NCBI GenBank assembly: GCA_002794785.1
Contig: NBBA01000007.1
Coordinates: 1,116,001 to 1,180,000, forward strand
DNA: 64,000 nt
Direction of reading: 5' to 3'
Source: Coniferiporia sulphurascens
Taxonomy: Eukaryota > Basidiomycota > Agaricomycetes > Hymenochaetales > Hymenochaetaceae
Made by a program: the position numbers and the translations under genes. The notes beneath the pieces were generated by a model that had not been told where the DNA came from, searched no databases, and saw only the letters and a program-made list of their open reading frames with translations. Below, piece by piece: positions 35,086 to 45,719 of the stretch; positions within the stretch are counted from its first letter, which is position 1; each line of letters opens with the position of its first letter.

Positions 35086-38000
35086 ATGTCTGACGGACAG
35101 AAACCAAACACTCGTGAGCAAACACGTTTGCAAAAATTATCAGGATTACAAATAATCGCTAATGAACTAAAAATAACATATACACAGTCATCAACTATCG
35201 AAGAACTCGAAGAAAAAATACAAAAAGCTAAAGATAGCAAAAGGTTAGTCGACCTAATAGTTCAATGTAATTTATGACAAATACCCATACATGGAACAGA
35301 ACAACAAATTCAAGATCAAATTTCCAGGTATGATAATTCTACCAAAGACGAAAAATTAAAAACAAAAGCTGACTATAAAACGGAATTAACAAATCACGCT
35401 AAAGATTTAGGAATATCATCCGAAATCAGATATTGAATTAGTACATATTTGGGCATATCAGATCCAACAGAAAAAGAAAATTTTTTAATTGACAATCCGT
35501 ATATTAAGCCAGAAGAAGAAGAAGAAAATGACGATAAAAAAGAAGATAATGAAGAAGAAAATACTGAAGAATCCAAAAATAACCCATCATGTGAGCCATC
35601 AGAACCATCTGAACCTGACGATTCAGATGCTAACGATACTGAGGAAGATGAACCGAGTATGGCAACTAAACTTGTGGAACTCCAGAAATTCTTCGACGGA
35701 ATTGAGAAACTCAATGGGCACAGAAACTACAAACTCTGGAACTACAGAGTCCGAAGTGCAATCAAGAGTGCAGGTTATGGTAACCTGCTCACTAACTCCC
35801 CAGGAACTGGAGAGACTGGTATATCAAGTGCTTTATATAACGGCATTATGCGCACTATGCCCGACAAAATATTGGCTTATTATCTTAATTTCTCTAAAGA
35901 TATTCCAGCACTACTCAAAGTGCTTGACGGACAATATAACATCCAGACAACAATTACAAAGGGCTTTAATGAGGCTGCCCTTTTTGATATCAGAGGTCAT
36001 GTCAGCCATTTCAATGGAACACTTGATAACCTCAGCAATAAATATGAGGAACTAATAGCCCAAGGGGTAAAAGTTTCAGAGTCAACATACATATCGGCTA
36101 TTATGTGGGCAACACCCAAACAATATCAATACATACTCACGCAGAGTGAGTTATATATTAAAACGATCAACGAAACAAATCCAGACAAAGATGAAATTGA
36201 ACTAACCCCTCAATTCTTATTAACTGCACTACACAATGCCTTCGAGGGGTGGAGGAAAAATCACCAGAGGACAGGAGCGGCAGCTAACCACCTGCCCAAG
36301 GACAAGCGGAACCACCCTTATTTTAGGGGCCACAGATGCGGTTTTAGCTGCGGTGTACAATCATGAGGTCGCAGCTATAGGGGCCATGGCGGATATATGC
36401 AAGGACGAGGACAAGGGGGATACTCCCCTAACCAACAATCACATGTCATTAAGTGCTATAATTGTAATAAGCTAGGGCACTTTAGTCGAGACTGCTGGGT
36501 GCCAAAAACGGAATGGATGAAGGCAGCTCAGAAAAAGAAAGAGGACATGAATGATGACAAAGGAAAAGGGAAGGAAATGGGTGCGTCAGCGGCACCGACA
36601 ATGACTGGGGCAAGTGCGGCCCAGGCTAAACATACCACAGCAGCAGCAGCAACAAACATCACATCGAGCTCTCGAATCGAGTTAAGCACTGTAATAGGCC
36701 AAGGTGAAACTGCCTTTATAACCGAAATTGATGACAACGACTTCAACATGGGAGAATTCCCAATTTATTCCTATAATGACTTCCTTGATGCAATAGGAAA
36801 TCACAATAGCGCCATGGAAGACATGGATGATAACAATTTAGATGTAAGCATTAACACTATAACAACAGAAGAATTTGCCAACAATATTTATTCTTCTATG
36901 GATATAATTGATACTGGTGCAACAATACACTTAACACCATATCTCAATTGATTACGAAGTACTTATAAAACTGATGCAATAACAATAACGGCTGCAAACA
37001 AAACAACGTTCATGGCAAACATAGTAGGGGATCTTAAGCTTTACATCCCCAACGGACACTTGGTAAGTGTCATAACATTATCAAATGTATATTACAATCC
37101 TAAAATGAATATGACATTAGTCTCTCAAGGACTTCTATGTCAAGATGGTTACAAATTTATTTATAAAGAAAATGAATGTACAATAAAGTATCCTAATGGA
37201 TCTTTATGTGAAAAAATTAAAAACAGAAATGGATTGTATAGTATATTTAACAACAATGTACAAGTGGCTACAAAAAATGTAACATTATTTGAACTCCATA
37301 AAAAACTTGGACATATAAGCTATGCTTATATAAAGCGATTACTAAAAGAAGACCAAATTACAAACAATAAAATTTCAAATTATGATGAAACTCAATGTAC
37401 AATTTGCATTGAAGCAAATATAAAAAGAATGCAAATTCCAAAATTATGTATTTCAAAGTTAGCTGAAAAATTCGGCAATCACATACATATGGACATGTGG
37501 GGTCCTGCATCCACACATGCTATTGGAGGATATAAATATCTTCTAACTCTAGCAGATGATGCTACTAGATGGACAAAAATGATTTTATTAAAAACAAAAG
37601 ATGAGGGTTTAAACGCTTATATGACTTGGGCCACAATGCTCAATACACAATTTAATATAAAAATAAAAATATTACAAAGCAATAATGATACAGTGTTTTT
37701 AAGTAAACAATTCACTGAATATTTAGAAAAAAATGGAACAATATGAAAGCTGACTGTTCACGATACACCACAACAAAATGGAGTAGCAGAACAATCACAC
37801 CAAACAATTTTAAATAATACATGAGTAAATCTGCTACAAGCAAAATTACCACCCAGTTTATGGGGAGAAGCTGTAAAATACAGCACTTATGTTTACAATA
37901 GAACGCCAAAGAGTGCTATTGATTTTAAAACACCATATTTTAAAAGATATAACGAAAATTACAACATCGACGATTTAAAAGAATTCGGCCAATATTGCAT

Positions 38001-39906
38001 AATACAACAAGAAGACGTTAACAAATTACAACCAAAAGGAATATATGCACAATGGTTAGGATTTGATGAAGATAGTAAAGGTCACAGAACCTATTATAAC
38101 AGAAAAATTTCAGTCAAACGAAACTTACAATTTTTAGATTCTCCACCATCTAAAATTGAAGGGGAGAATATAACAGAAAAACATAACAAACAAATACAAG
38201 AATTAACAAAAGAAAGACCAATAAGAACAATTAAACCAACAAAATGATCATTAGGTCTAAATTTTGATGAACAAAACACAGTCGCCTATCTTACGGAATT
38301 CAATCAATTCAATATGGAATTAATAGGCAATCCCAATTCATATCAACAAGCAATCAATAGAATTGACACAAATCAGTGGATCACGGCAATGAAAGAAGAA
38401 ATAAAAACGTTAATTGAAAGATCTACATGGAAAATCATTGATCCACCAAAAGATATAAATATAATTGGAACAAGATTCATTTACAAAACAAAAAGATTAG
38501 CAAACAGAGAAATTGAACGTTACAAAGCAAGATTAGTAGTTCAAGGATTTGCCCAGAAAGAGGGTATAGACTATTACTCAAACAATACATTCACTCCAGT
38601 AGCACAATTAGCTACAGTAAGAACTATATTAAGTTGGAGCACAACAAATAATTACAAAATTCACCAAATCAATATAAAATCAGCTTACTTATATGGTGAA
38701 TTAGAAAAAGATGAAAACATATACATAAAACCACCACCAGGAAATCTAATTGAAACAAAACCTGGACAAATTTTAAAATTAAATAAAGCCTTATACGGAT
38801 TAAAACAAGCAGGCAGACAATGGTATAAAAAATTATCAGAAATATTAACAGGAATAGGACTAACACAAGCAGTCCAAGATAATGCAGTATTCCTAAGAAA
38901 AGTAAAAGGAAAAACAATTTTAGTACTTTTCATACATGTTGATGACATAACGATATGTGGCTTAAATTTATTAATAATAAAAGCCTTTAAAGACGAAATA
39001 GGAAAACACATAAAATTCACTGACAGAAACGATGTACATTGGTTACTTGGTATTGAAATTGAAAGAAACTGAGAAGAAAGAATTATTAAACTAAGACAAA
39101 AGAATTACATTGATAATATAATAGAAAAATATAAGTTAAAAGATGCTGCAACAGTACGAACACCAATGACACCAGGACAAGTGTTAAAATCACTTGAAAA
39201 TCCAACTAACGAAGAAATAAACTTTATGAGACAAATACCATACATGAATATGGTTGGAGCATTACAATATGCAGCAGATTGCATGAGACCTGATATATCA
39301 TTCGCAACAGGTCAATTTGCTAGGCATTTAAATAAACCTAGTATTGAACATTACAATGCAGTAAAACACTGCTTCAAATATTTAAAAGGAATGAACAATT
39401 ATTGGTTAATACTCGGAGGAAAAGAACCAATCGAGTTAATTGGATATACTGATGCTGATGGAATGACACAAGAAGGCCATAAAGCAATATCTGGATATAT
39501 ATTCCAAATTGGAAATGCAATGGCATCATGGTCAAGTAAAAAACAAGAATTAGTGTCATTATCAGTATGTGAAGCTGAATTACAAGCTTTAACGCATGGA
39601 GTAAAAGAAGCTATATGGCTAAGAAGACTGGTTGAAGAGGTACTGCAGACCTTGGATACACCTATGAAAATATTATGCGATAATCAAGCAGCCATAACTA
39701 TAGTAAACTCAACAGAGCAAAAATATACACAACAAACAAAACATATTGATATACAAAAAGATTTTTTATGAGATTATATAGAAAATGAAACCATATCAGT
39801 TTCATACATTCCAACTGGACAGCAAAAAGCTGATATTACGACTAAAGTGCCAACAATCAAATTAATCAAACGTTTTACGAGTCTACTCTGCCTAGTAAAA
39901 GTTTGA
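35086..39906 (+). pseudogene. Copia gag-pol, single frame interrupted only by TGA
   Basis: From ATG at 35086 to TGA at 39904-39906 there are 1606 codons in one frame, with TGA at 35275, 35434, 36364, 36949, 37744, 37822, 38245, 39070 and 39769 and no TAA, TAG or indel. Domains: acidic Glu-rich segment near 35510-35570; copia gag (KLNGHRNYKLWNYRV) from 35700; CCHC knuckle CYNCNKLGHFSRDC at about 36457; protease IIDTGATIHLTP at about 36905; pre-integrase HKKLGH and CTICIEANIKRMQ; integrase HMDMWGP and QQNGVAEQSH; RT (GLKQAGRQWYK, FIHVDDITICG) at 38780-38980; RNase H (YTDADG, CDNQAAI, KHIDIQ) to 39770. Gag, pol and linker share one frame, as in many copia elements. At 36949 the family pattern allows Trp; at 39769 and perhaps 39070 Arg is expected. 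Confidence 0.9.
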
Positions 39907-39913
39907 AGGGGAG

Positions 39914-40168
39914 TATTAAATAAATATAATGAACAATATAAATATATGATGGTCATATGAACAACCATCTTACTAAGTGAATGATAACGCAAAGATAACG
40001 CCATACGATAGGAGCTATGATAGATATAGTATACGTAGCCCATGATAGATGTATATAAGGAGAGCTGGTCTCTACCATGAAATACATTGGTTTACGCTGA
40101 TAACCCACCTTTGCCTCAACTTCACCACTGCACCTCATTGTCTACCACAACGTGCATAGATTTTAAGA
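39914..40168 (+). repeat. 3' LTR of the copia element
   Basis: 255 bp, preceded by the purine-rich tract TTTGAAGGGGAG (39902-39913), which overlaps the end of the polyprotein frame. It ends TTTTAAGA at 40168 and is followed directly by minus-strand LINE RT sequence, not by a copy of the left-hand target pentamer. Confidence 0.92.
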
Positions 40169-40225
40169 ATGGGGGAGACTGGCGATCCCTGGGGGGTGCC
40201 AAGGTCGGGTTTAGGGGCGGTTGGG
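40169..40225 (-). pseudogene. Short LINE RT fragment
   Basis: 57 bp whose minus strand reads PTAPKPDLGTPQGSPVSP, the RT block around the GTPQGSPVSP motif. It is wedged between the copia 3' LTR and the SINE. It may belong to LINE-C3, which would then lack the sequence between ORF1 and RT. Too short to assign to a family. Confidence 0.7.
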
Positions 40226-40543
40226 AAAAACCTCCCACCCCGCGAACAGGGGGGAAGCCTGACCTCCCAGTTGCCTGGGTTCCATGCTCCAGCTGCACAT
40301 GGATGGTCTGCCTGTGGGACCCTTTGGGTGAGAAGGAAACCCCACCCGTGGGAATCCCTAACGGCCCGGGGTAGGCCGAGGGGTGCGGCATCAGTGGTTT
40401 AGTCATACGTGCTTCGTCAAACCGGCAGGCATTTTCCGGCAGGTGCCTGATTCCGGGTTCAAAGGGGAGTCGAACCCCAATCCTGAACGGTAGCCAAACT
40501 TGGACACTCAGCGCATGCCAGACCACTGCACCATTGCAGCCCC
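40226..40543 (-). mobile_element. tRNA-related SINE-like element
   Basis: About 318 bp unlike any LINE part here. On the minus strand it begins GGGGCTGCAATGG at 40543, with an A-box-like TGGTGCAGTGG (40523-40533) and a perfect B-box GGTTCGACTCC (40466-40476) inside a T-arm-like GGGG/CCCC stem. A GC-rich unrelated body follows and a TTTTT end at 40226-40230. This is the layout of a tRNA-derived SINE: pol III head plus body. No TSD is seen. Only one copy is present in the window, so mobility is inferred. Confidence 0.65.
40466..40533 (-). promoter_or_regulatory. Internal pol III promoter boxes (A and B)
   Basis: The A-box TGGTGCAGTGG differs from the consensus TRGCNNAGTGG at one position; the B-box GGTTCGACTCC is a perfect match. 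The box starts are 57 bases apart, which is within the range for tRNA genes with a long variable arm. The acceptor stem does not close, so this is tRNA-like rather than a tRNA gene. Confidence 0.65.
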
Positions 40544-41131
40544 TAGCGCTTCATGGCTGAGGGCTGTTAGTTTCCCCAGGAATGCTGCTGTCACCTGTAT
40601 GACCGCTGTGGAGTTGGCTGCTTGTTCGATTCCGGCTTTGAGGGTATCGAGTGCCCTTTCCACATTTGGCACGAAGTCTGTCAGGGCTCGGACGAACTCT
40701 GATGTGACTGGCCGGTTGCGAGGGGTCTCGGGGGAGAGGACATCGGCCGTGCGTTTGCCTGTCGACTGGGGGGGTGTATGCGGTTCTACCCGCATCTGGT
40801 CGTCTTGCTGCTGCCCTAGTGTGATCTGGGCTTGGGAAACATTGAGGGCGGTCTGTGTTCCTCGCTGGGGCCACTGGTTGAGGTCGCCTAGCGGGGTTTC
40901 GCCTGTGAGGGCGTCATAGTTGAGGGGGGTGAGTCGCGGTGGTGGGGACAGCGAGTGGCTCTGGGGGGCGGTTGGTGACTGACAGCGGCCAGGGTTGGCC
41001 GTCCCGGACGCAGAAGAACTAGATGTAGTGAGGCCTGTAGGTCATAGTGGACAACCACTGAACTGATCTGCCATGGGGGAGTTTGAGCTGCCTGCACTAG
41101 GGAGGTGGTGGTGGTAAGAGGTCAAGAAGGG
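40544..41131 (-). mobile_element. LINE-C3 5' end and partial ORF1
   Basis: Minus-strand family-C start: CCCTTCTTGACC at 41131, then a C-type ORF1 N-terminus. The first ATG (41073) gives a frame that soon stops. The conserved frame reads VHYDLQASLHLVL, shifts near 40925, and continues as PQSTGKRTADVLSPETPRNRPVTSEF to SHEAL near 40550, where the SINE begins. Together with 30928-31243 it is flanked by the 15-bp TSD TGGGGCGATAGGACC. Confidence 0.83.
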
Positions 41132-41382
41132 TGGGGCGATAGGACCAGGGGGAGAATGGGTCCTTCTTGTTCAGCTTCCGTAGCATCACAACCTTTGCTG
41201 TCCGCCAGCAGGCTGGGTGGTGGCCCAGTCGCAGGCAGTTGTTGAAAAGTGTGAGTACCTCATCTGGGTAGGCATCAACCACCCATTTCAGGGGGCGATA
41301 TCCTATCCCCAAGGGGCCCGGAGCCGACAAGTTGGAGGTATCGGCCAGTGCGCCTGTAAGCTCGGTGAAGAGTAATGGCGGC
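41132..41382 (-). pseudogene. LINE-C2 ORF2 piece, start of RT
   Basis: The minus-strand frame encodes FTELTGALADTSNLSAPGPLGIGYRPLKWVVDAYPDEVLTLFNN and on to the DPFSPWSYRP block. It continues into 29355-30927 after removal of LINE-C3 and one TSD copy. Its 41367-41382 end is the left target duplication of LINE-B1. Confidence 0.82.
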
Positions 41383-41419
<37 letters not shown>

Positions 41420-41721
41420 CTGCAGTATTATGTAATTACAAGCTGCCCCACCGAAGGGGGGGCCCTAACTACATAACAACGGAGGCGTCCGTCATCGTGC
41501 ATTGCACGAAACTGGGTGGGGGCTCTGCTCCCATATGGGCGCCGACATGTGGAGAGCCCCTATTGGGTTTTTGGGAAAGACGGAGATGGTAGAAGGAGGA
41601 ATACATATCGCTACGAACCAACCAAGCAGGTGAGGGCAGGCAAAGTAAGAAGCTTAGAATGGAGAAAGGGATGGTGAGAGTGCCGGCCGAGACGTATCCA
41701 TAGGAGTCCGAAGGGCAGACG

Positions 41722-44700
41722 TTACTCATATGGGAAAGGAGGGAGCGTACCTGAGAGCTCCAAGAGAGCCGGGTCCGAGTCCTGGGTTCGGTGTCCGAGC
41801 ATATGGCACATGTAGTCCCGTAGGAGGTCCAAGTCCATAGTTTTGTCGGTTGGGTGTCTGTCGAGGTCCATAGCGGCAAATGCCAGCCGGATGGCCCCCG
41901 CGGTGCGGTCAGAGAGGCGATTTAGGTGCCCCGTTAGCTTAAGCCATCGGCACAAAATCGGGAGGCAGTTTTCATTGGCCCACTCTGAGTGGTGGACTGG
42001 GAGTGGGACTTGTGGCGGCCAGACTCATTGTATCCATGGGTGGAAAGTGCTGCAGCCGCCAAGGATGTGGGTGGTCGACTGGGCAGGCCAGGGGGGGTGG
42101 TTGTGCCACCTGCAGTGAGAGATCAGGCCGTGACGTCGTCAATAGGCTGAGTCGAAGCTCAGCCAGTAACCCCCGTAGGGACCGGCATGGCATAGAACCT
42201 GTGCTACCACAGATAGTTCACTTCGTGGGTGGTCAACCGAATGCATAAGCAGCTTTCGAGGTTGGTGGGACAGGATGCCATGTACTGCCAAGTATTTGTC
42301 GGCAGTTGAGGCTAGGGGGCAGGCAAGCGAGAAGGTCCACCTGTCCATGAGCATGCAGACGGCTGCTTCTTTCAGTGCTGAGATGGATGGCTTTAAGTCG
42401 GATGGTGGAAGCTCGGTCGCCAGCTTCGCTTCCTTGTCAGCCCATTCATTGCTGGGGATGTCCGAGTGTCCGGGGCACCATACGAAATGAATCATGAGTT
42501 GGGGGAACGAGTCCAGGAGGGTCTCCACTCCGGCCTTCCAGATGTGTAGGAGGTGGGCTCCAGGGGCAGCGGCCCATGTGCGGAATAGGTGGAGGGCAGT
42601 CAGTGAATCAGAGAGGAAGAAGACATCTGATGCGACACACAGTTGCTCCGGGAGACGGCGCGCAACCCAGCCTGGAGCTGTGGCGAGGGAGAATTCCTTG
42701 GCGTCTGCGGCTGTGGCGCAGGAGGGGGATTCCAATTGTCGTGACCGGAGTCGTGTGTGGCCTTGCAAGGTGCAGATAGCCAAGCCCGACTTATTGTCAA
42801 TGCGGGAGCCATCTGTGAACACCTGGAGATGTGGGGTGGAGCCGAGTTGGCGTGCAGCTGTTACGAATGTCTTTCATGTGTTGGCGCTTACTGGGGTGAT
42901 GGGGGTGGTGAAACAGACGTGGCCTTGCGTAAAGGCCAATGGATCTGTCCATGGGGGATGCATGTATGCAGGGACTTGTTGAACCCGGGGGACTCGGACC
43001 TGCAGAGAAAGGGAAAAAGGTCTGTTAGCTACATTTTTAAATAATTTATGGCCAATAGAGTGAGGGGTGCGCCATAGGTGTAGGGAATGGGTCGTCTTTA
43101 TATATTCGAAATAGAAAGAGAGAGGGGGAACAGAGCAAAGGAAATTAGTGGAATGGGGGGAGGCGCCTTTAAAGATGCCTAGGATCCAGCAACATGCCGT
43201 GTTTTGCACAGCCTGTAGGCGGTTTACCAGAGTTTTTTGGCAGCGCCCATGATACCATACTGGTGCTCCCCATGCAAGGACGGAGCGCATGCAGGAGGTG
43301 TAAAGGTGGCAGAGGAGAAGGGCCGAGATGCCGCATTGGGTGTTACCGAGAATGCGGAGGGCGGCAAGTGTGGAGAGCCCCTTGGAGTGCATGCACTCAA
43401 TGTGGGGTTTAAAGGAGAGGCTCGGGTCCCACCATATTCCCAACCACCGTAGTGGGATCGAGGGGCAGATTAGTGTGTTAGGGTCTACCTGAACCCCGGT
43501 GGTGTCCCAGCCTTGATAGCCGCTGCATTGTCAGGGGGGGTGGAAGTGGAGGCACTCTGTCTTGGCAGCTTTGATGTTGAGACCAATGGTGCCGAAGAGG
43601 GTGTCCAGTTGGTGGTAGGCACGGGCTAAGGCGCGGCAGTTGGATGCCACTGAGGGTCCTATGCAGATGAGTAAATGGTCATCGACATATGCCAGGGCAG
43701 TAGTGCCGGCTTGGTGAAAGCACCGGAGGACTACTCCTGCAAAGATCGTCGACAGGATGGGGGACACCGGTGACCCTTGAGGGGTGCCGAGGTCGGGTTT
43801 GGGGGTGGTTGGGAGGGTGGTGCCATCGAAGGAAACTGCCACCTGCCTGTTCATCATGAAGGAGAGGCACCAGTTGGCCAGGTCGGGTGCGCACCCGAGT
43901 TCCAGCAGTTGCTGGTGGAGGAGTCGTGGGTGGACTGAGTCAAAGAAGCCCTGAATGTTGACTGCTAGGACCAAACAAATGAGGCCTTCTGAGTGTGCCC
44001 TCTCAGTGATCTGTAGTAGGTGTTGGGCAGTGTCATAGACCGAGTGGCCTTGGCACCCCCCGTATTGATTGGGTGGCAGCCAGTCCCTCGTATTCATGAG
44101 GAACTGGAGCCGGTTAGCAATTATCTTTTCGAGGAGTTTCCCTAGGGTCTCCTCAAGGGTGATGGGACGGTATGACCATGGTGAGAAGGGGTCCTTCTTG
44201 TTTGGCTTCCAGAGCATCACCACTTTTGCTGCCCGCCAGCACTTGGGGTGGTGCCCTAAGCGCAGACAGTCATTGAAAAGTGTGAGGATCTCATCGGGGT
44301 AAGCATCCACCACCCATTTCAGGGGGCGGTAGCCTATTCCCAAGAGGCCCGGAGCCGACAAGTTGGAGGTGTCGGCCAGTGCCCCTGTAAGCTCTGTGAG
44401 GAGTATAGGCGGGGCAGCTAGTTGGGGTGGTGGCAGCGGGCTACTGGCCACTGTCTGGGGTGGGGGAGGCATGAAGAAGGTTTCGCAGAAAAGCTCACCT
44501 TTCTCGTTGTCCGTGTGTGTGAAGGATCCATCTCGTTTTTTGAGTGAGGGGATGGGGGTTGGTCGTTCCCAAGGCCTCGTTTGGCCCAGTTCCAGATGTT
44601 GGAGGCATCCGCTTCTGCTGCCTGGTCGGTGTAGAACTGTCATTTGGCAGTCCTAACTCCCCTTTTGAAGGCACGTCGAGCTGATGATCGCTGGAGGGGG

Positions 44701-45719
44701 GTGGAGGCCGTCTTAATGGCGGATAATAGGGTCTTGCAGTGGGGTGACCACCATGGGACTTCTGCTTTCGATGGTTTGGAGAGTCGTGTGAATGGCTGGA
44801 GGGCGGCTATCATAGAGTCGATGACTGCTTGTGCTTTGATGTCCAGAGCATGGATGTCGAGCCCTGGGAGTTGAAAGGCTGACTCGAGGAGAGGGAAGGC
44901 TATGTCGGTCCATACCTCCTTGTCGGCTGGGAGTAGCTGGCGAGTCCTTAGGACCAGAGGGGGGGGCCGAAATGGCAGTGACCACTGCAGGATTGCGTGG
45001 TCTGACAGGGGGGAGGGGTCGGAGGTAGCCAAATCCAAAATAGAGTCGGGGTTGACCGTGGGTGGGGCCCAGATCATGTCAATGGGGCACCGACAACAGT
45101 TGCCATCAGGCCGTGAGTCAGAGTCAGGTAGGTGGGCAGGCTCTAGGCCGTGCTCACGAAAGAAATCGTTGAGGGGTTGCGCCCCCAGGTTGTCTCATCG
45201 TGGGACAGTGAGTTCGGACCATGTGTGGTGGTGATGGTTGAAGTCGCCTGCCATGAGTAGTGTGGTGGCTAGCGCCGAGGGGAGTGAAAATAAGAAGGAC
45301 TCACCTGGGTACTGAGGGGAGGCGTTTTCATGGTCCGGGGGGTGCATACCGTAATAGTTGCACACCCGGAGGGTGATTTGGGATCGAACTTCCACCGTCA
45401 GTACATCGGTGCCGTGCGAAGCAGCTCCGAGAATTGACCATGATGTTGGGGGGAGGGACTTGGATATGTACGTGACTACCTGAGGGCGGGCCTCTGGTGG
45501 TAATACAGGTGTGTATCCTGGGATGGTGGGGACATTGAGGACCGGGGTGCCGGTTGGGTCAGTGAGTGATGGTTGCAGCCCTATTTGGTGCTAGGGTGTT
45601 TCCTGAATGAGGATCAGGTGTGGGGGGGATGGATCAGTTGTAAGGATGGGGATAAGGGAATGTATTGCCGCTAGTGAGCGGGCAGTGTTCCACTGTAAGA
45701 TAGAGAGTGTCTCTATCAT
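41722..45719 (-). pseudogene. LINE-B1 ORF2, endonuclease-RT-RNase H, several breaks
   Basis: Starts MIETLSILQWNTARS at 45719. A TAG near 45592 replaces the Trp of the PWYQIG motif; the frame is disturbed near 45190; a TGA occurs near 44640 and a frameshift near 44570. RT blocks are present (ITLEETLGK, GTPQGSPVSP) with the active site AYVDD intact near 43685, then a break near 43525 (TGA). RNase H keeps FTDGS, DAEEFSL, LSDS and WCPGHSDIPSNEWAD. A TGA near 42128 precedes the C-terminal Cys/His region, which ends at 41722. Non-functional despite intact catalytic motifs. Confidence 0.87.

Larger units (their letters stand above)
34762..40168 (+). mobile_element. Ty1/copia LTR retrotransposon, full structure
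   Basis: A 5.4-kb AT-rich element inside GC-rich LINE DNA: 255-bp LTRs at 34762-35016 and 39914-40168, and one gag-pol reading frame with domain order gag, CCHC, protease, integrase, RT, RNase H, which defines Ty1/copia. LTR ends are TATTAAA and TTTTAAGA rather than TG...CA. A purine tract GAAGGGGAG precedes the 3' LTR. The solo LTR at 4123-4379 is a second copy in the window. Flanking pentamers differ (AGGTA on the left, ATGGG on the right), so no TSD is visible. Confidence 0.95.

Noticed and set aside
35449..35714. Glu-rich acidic stretch as a separate host gene
   Set aside because: It lies in the same continuous frame as copia gag and between its LTRs.
35086..39906. Alternative nuclear genetic code (TGA as Trp) for the whole host
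   Set aside because: ORF1 and ORF2 of all LINE families here end naturally in TGA; TGA in LINE copies replaces Arg as often as Trp; TAA and TAG breaks also occur in LINEs. Kept only as a possibility for the copia element's history.
34762..40168. Retrovirus or endogenous viral element
   Set aside because: Integrase precedes RT, there is no envelope frame, and the protein motifs are of Ty1/copia type.
40440..40543. Functional tRNA gene
   Set aside because: The A and B boxes and T-arm are present, but the acceptor stem does not pair and the sequence continues into a long body; better read as a SINE head.
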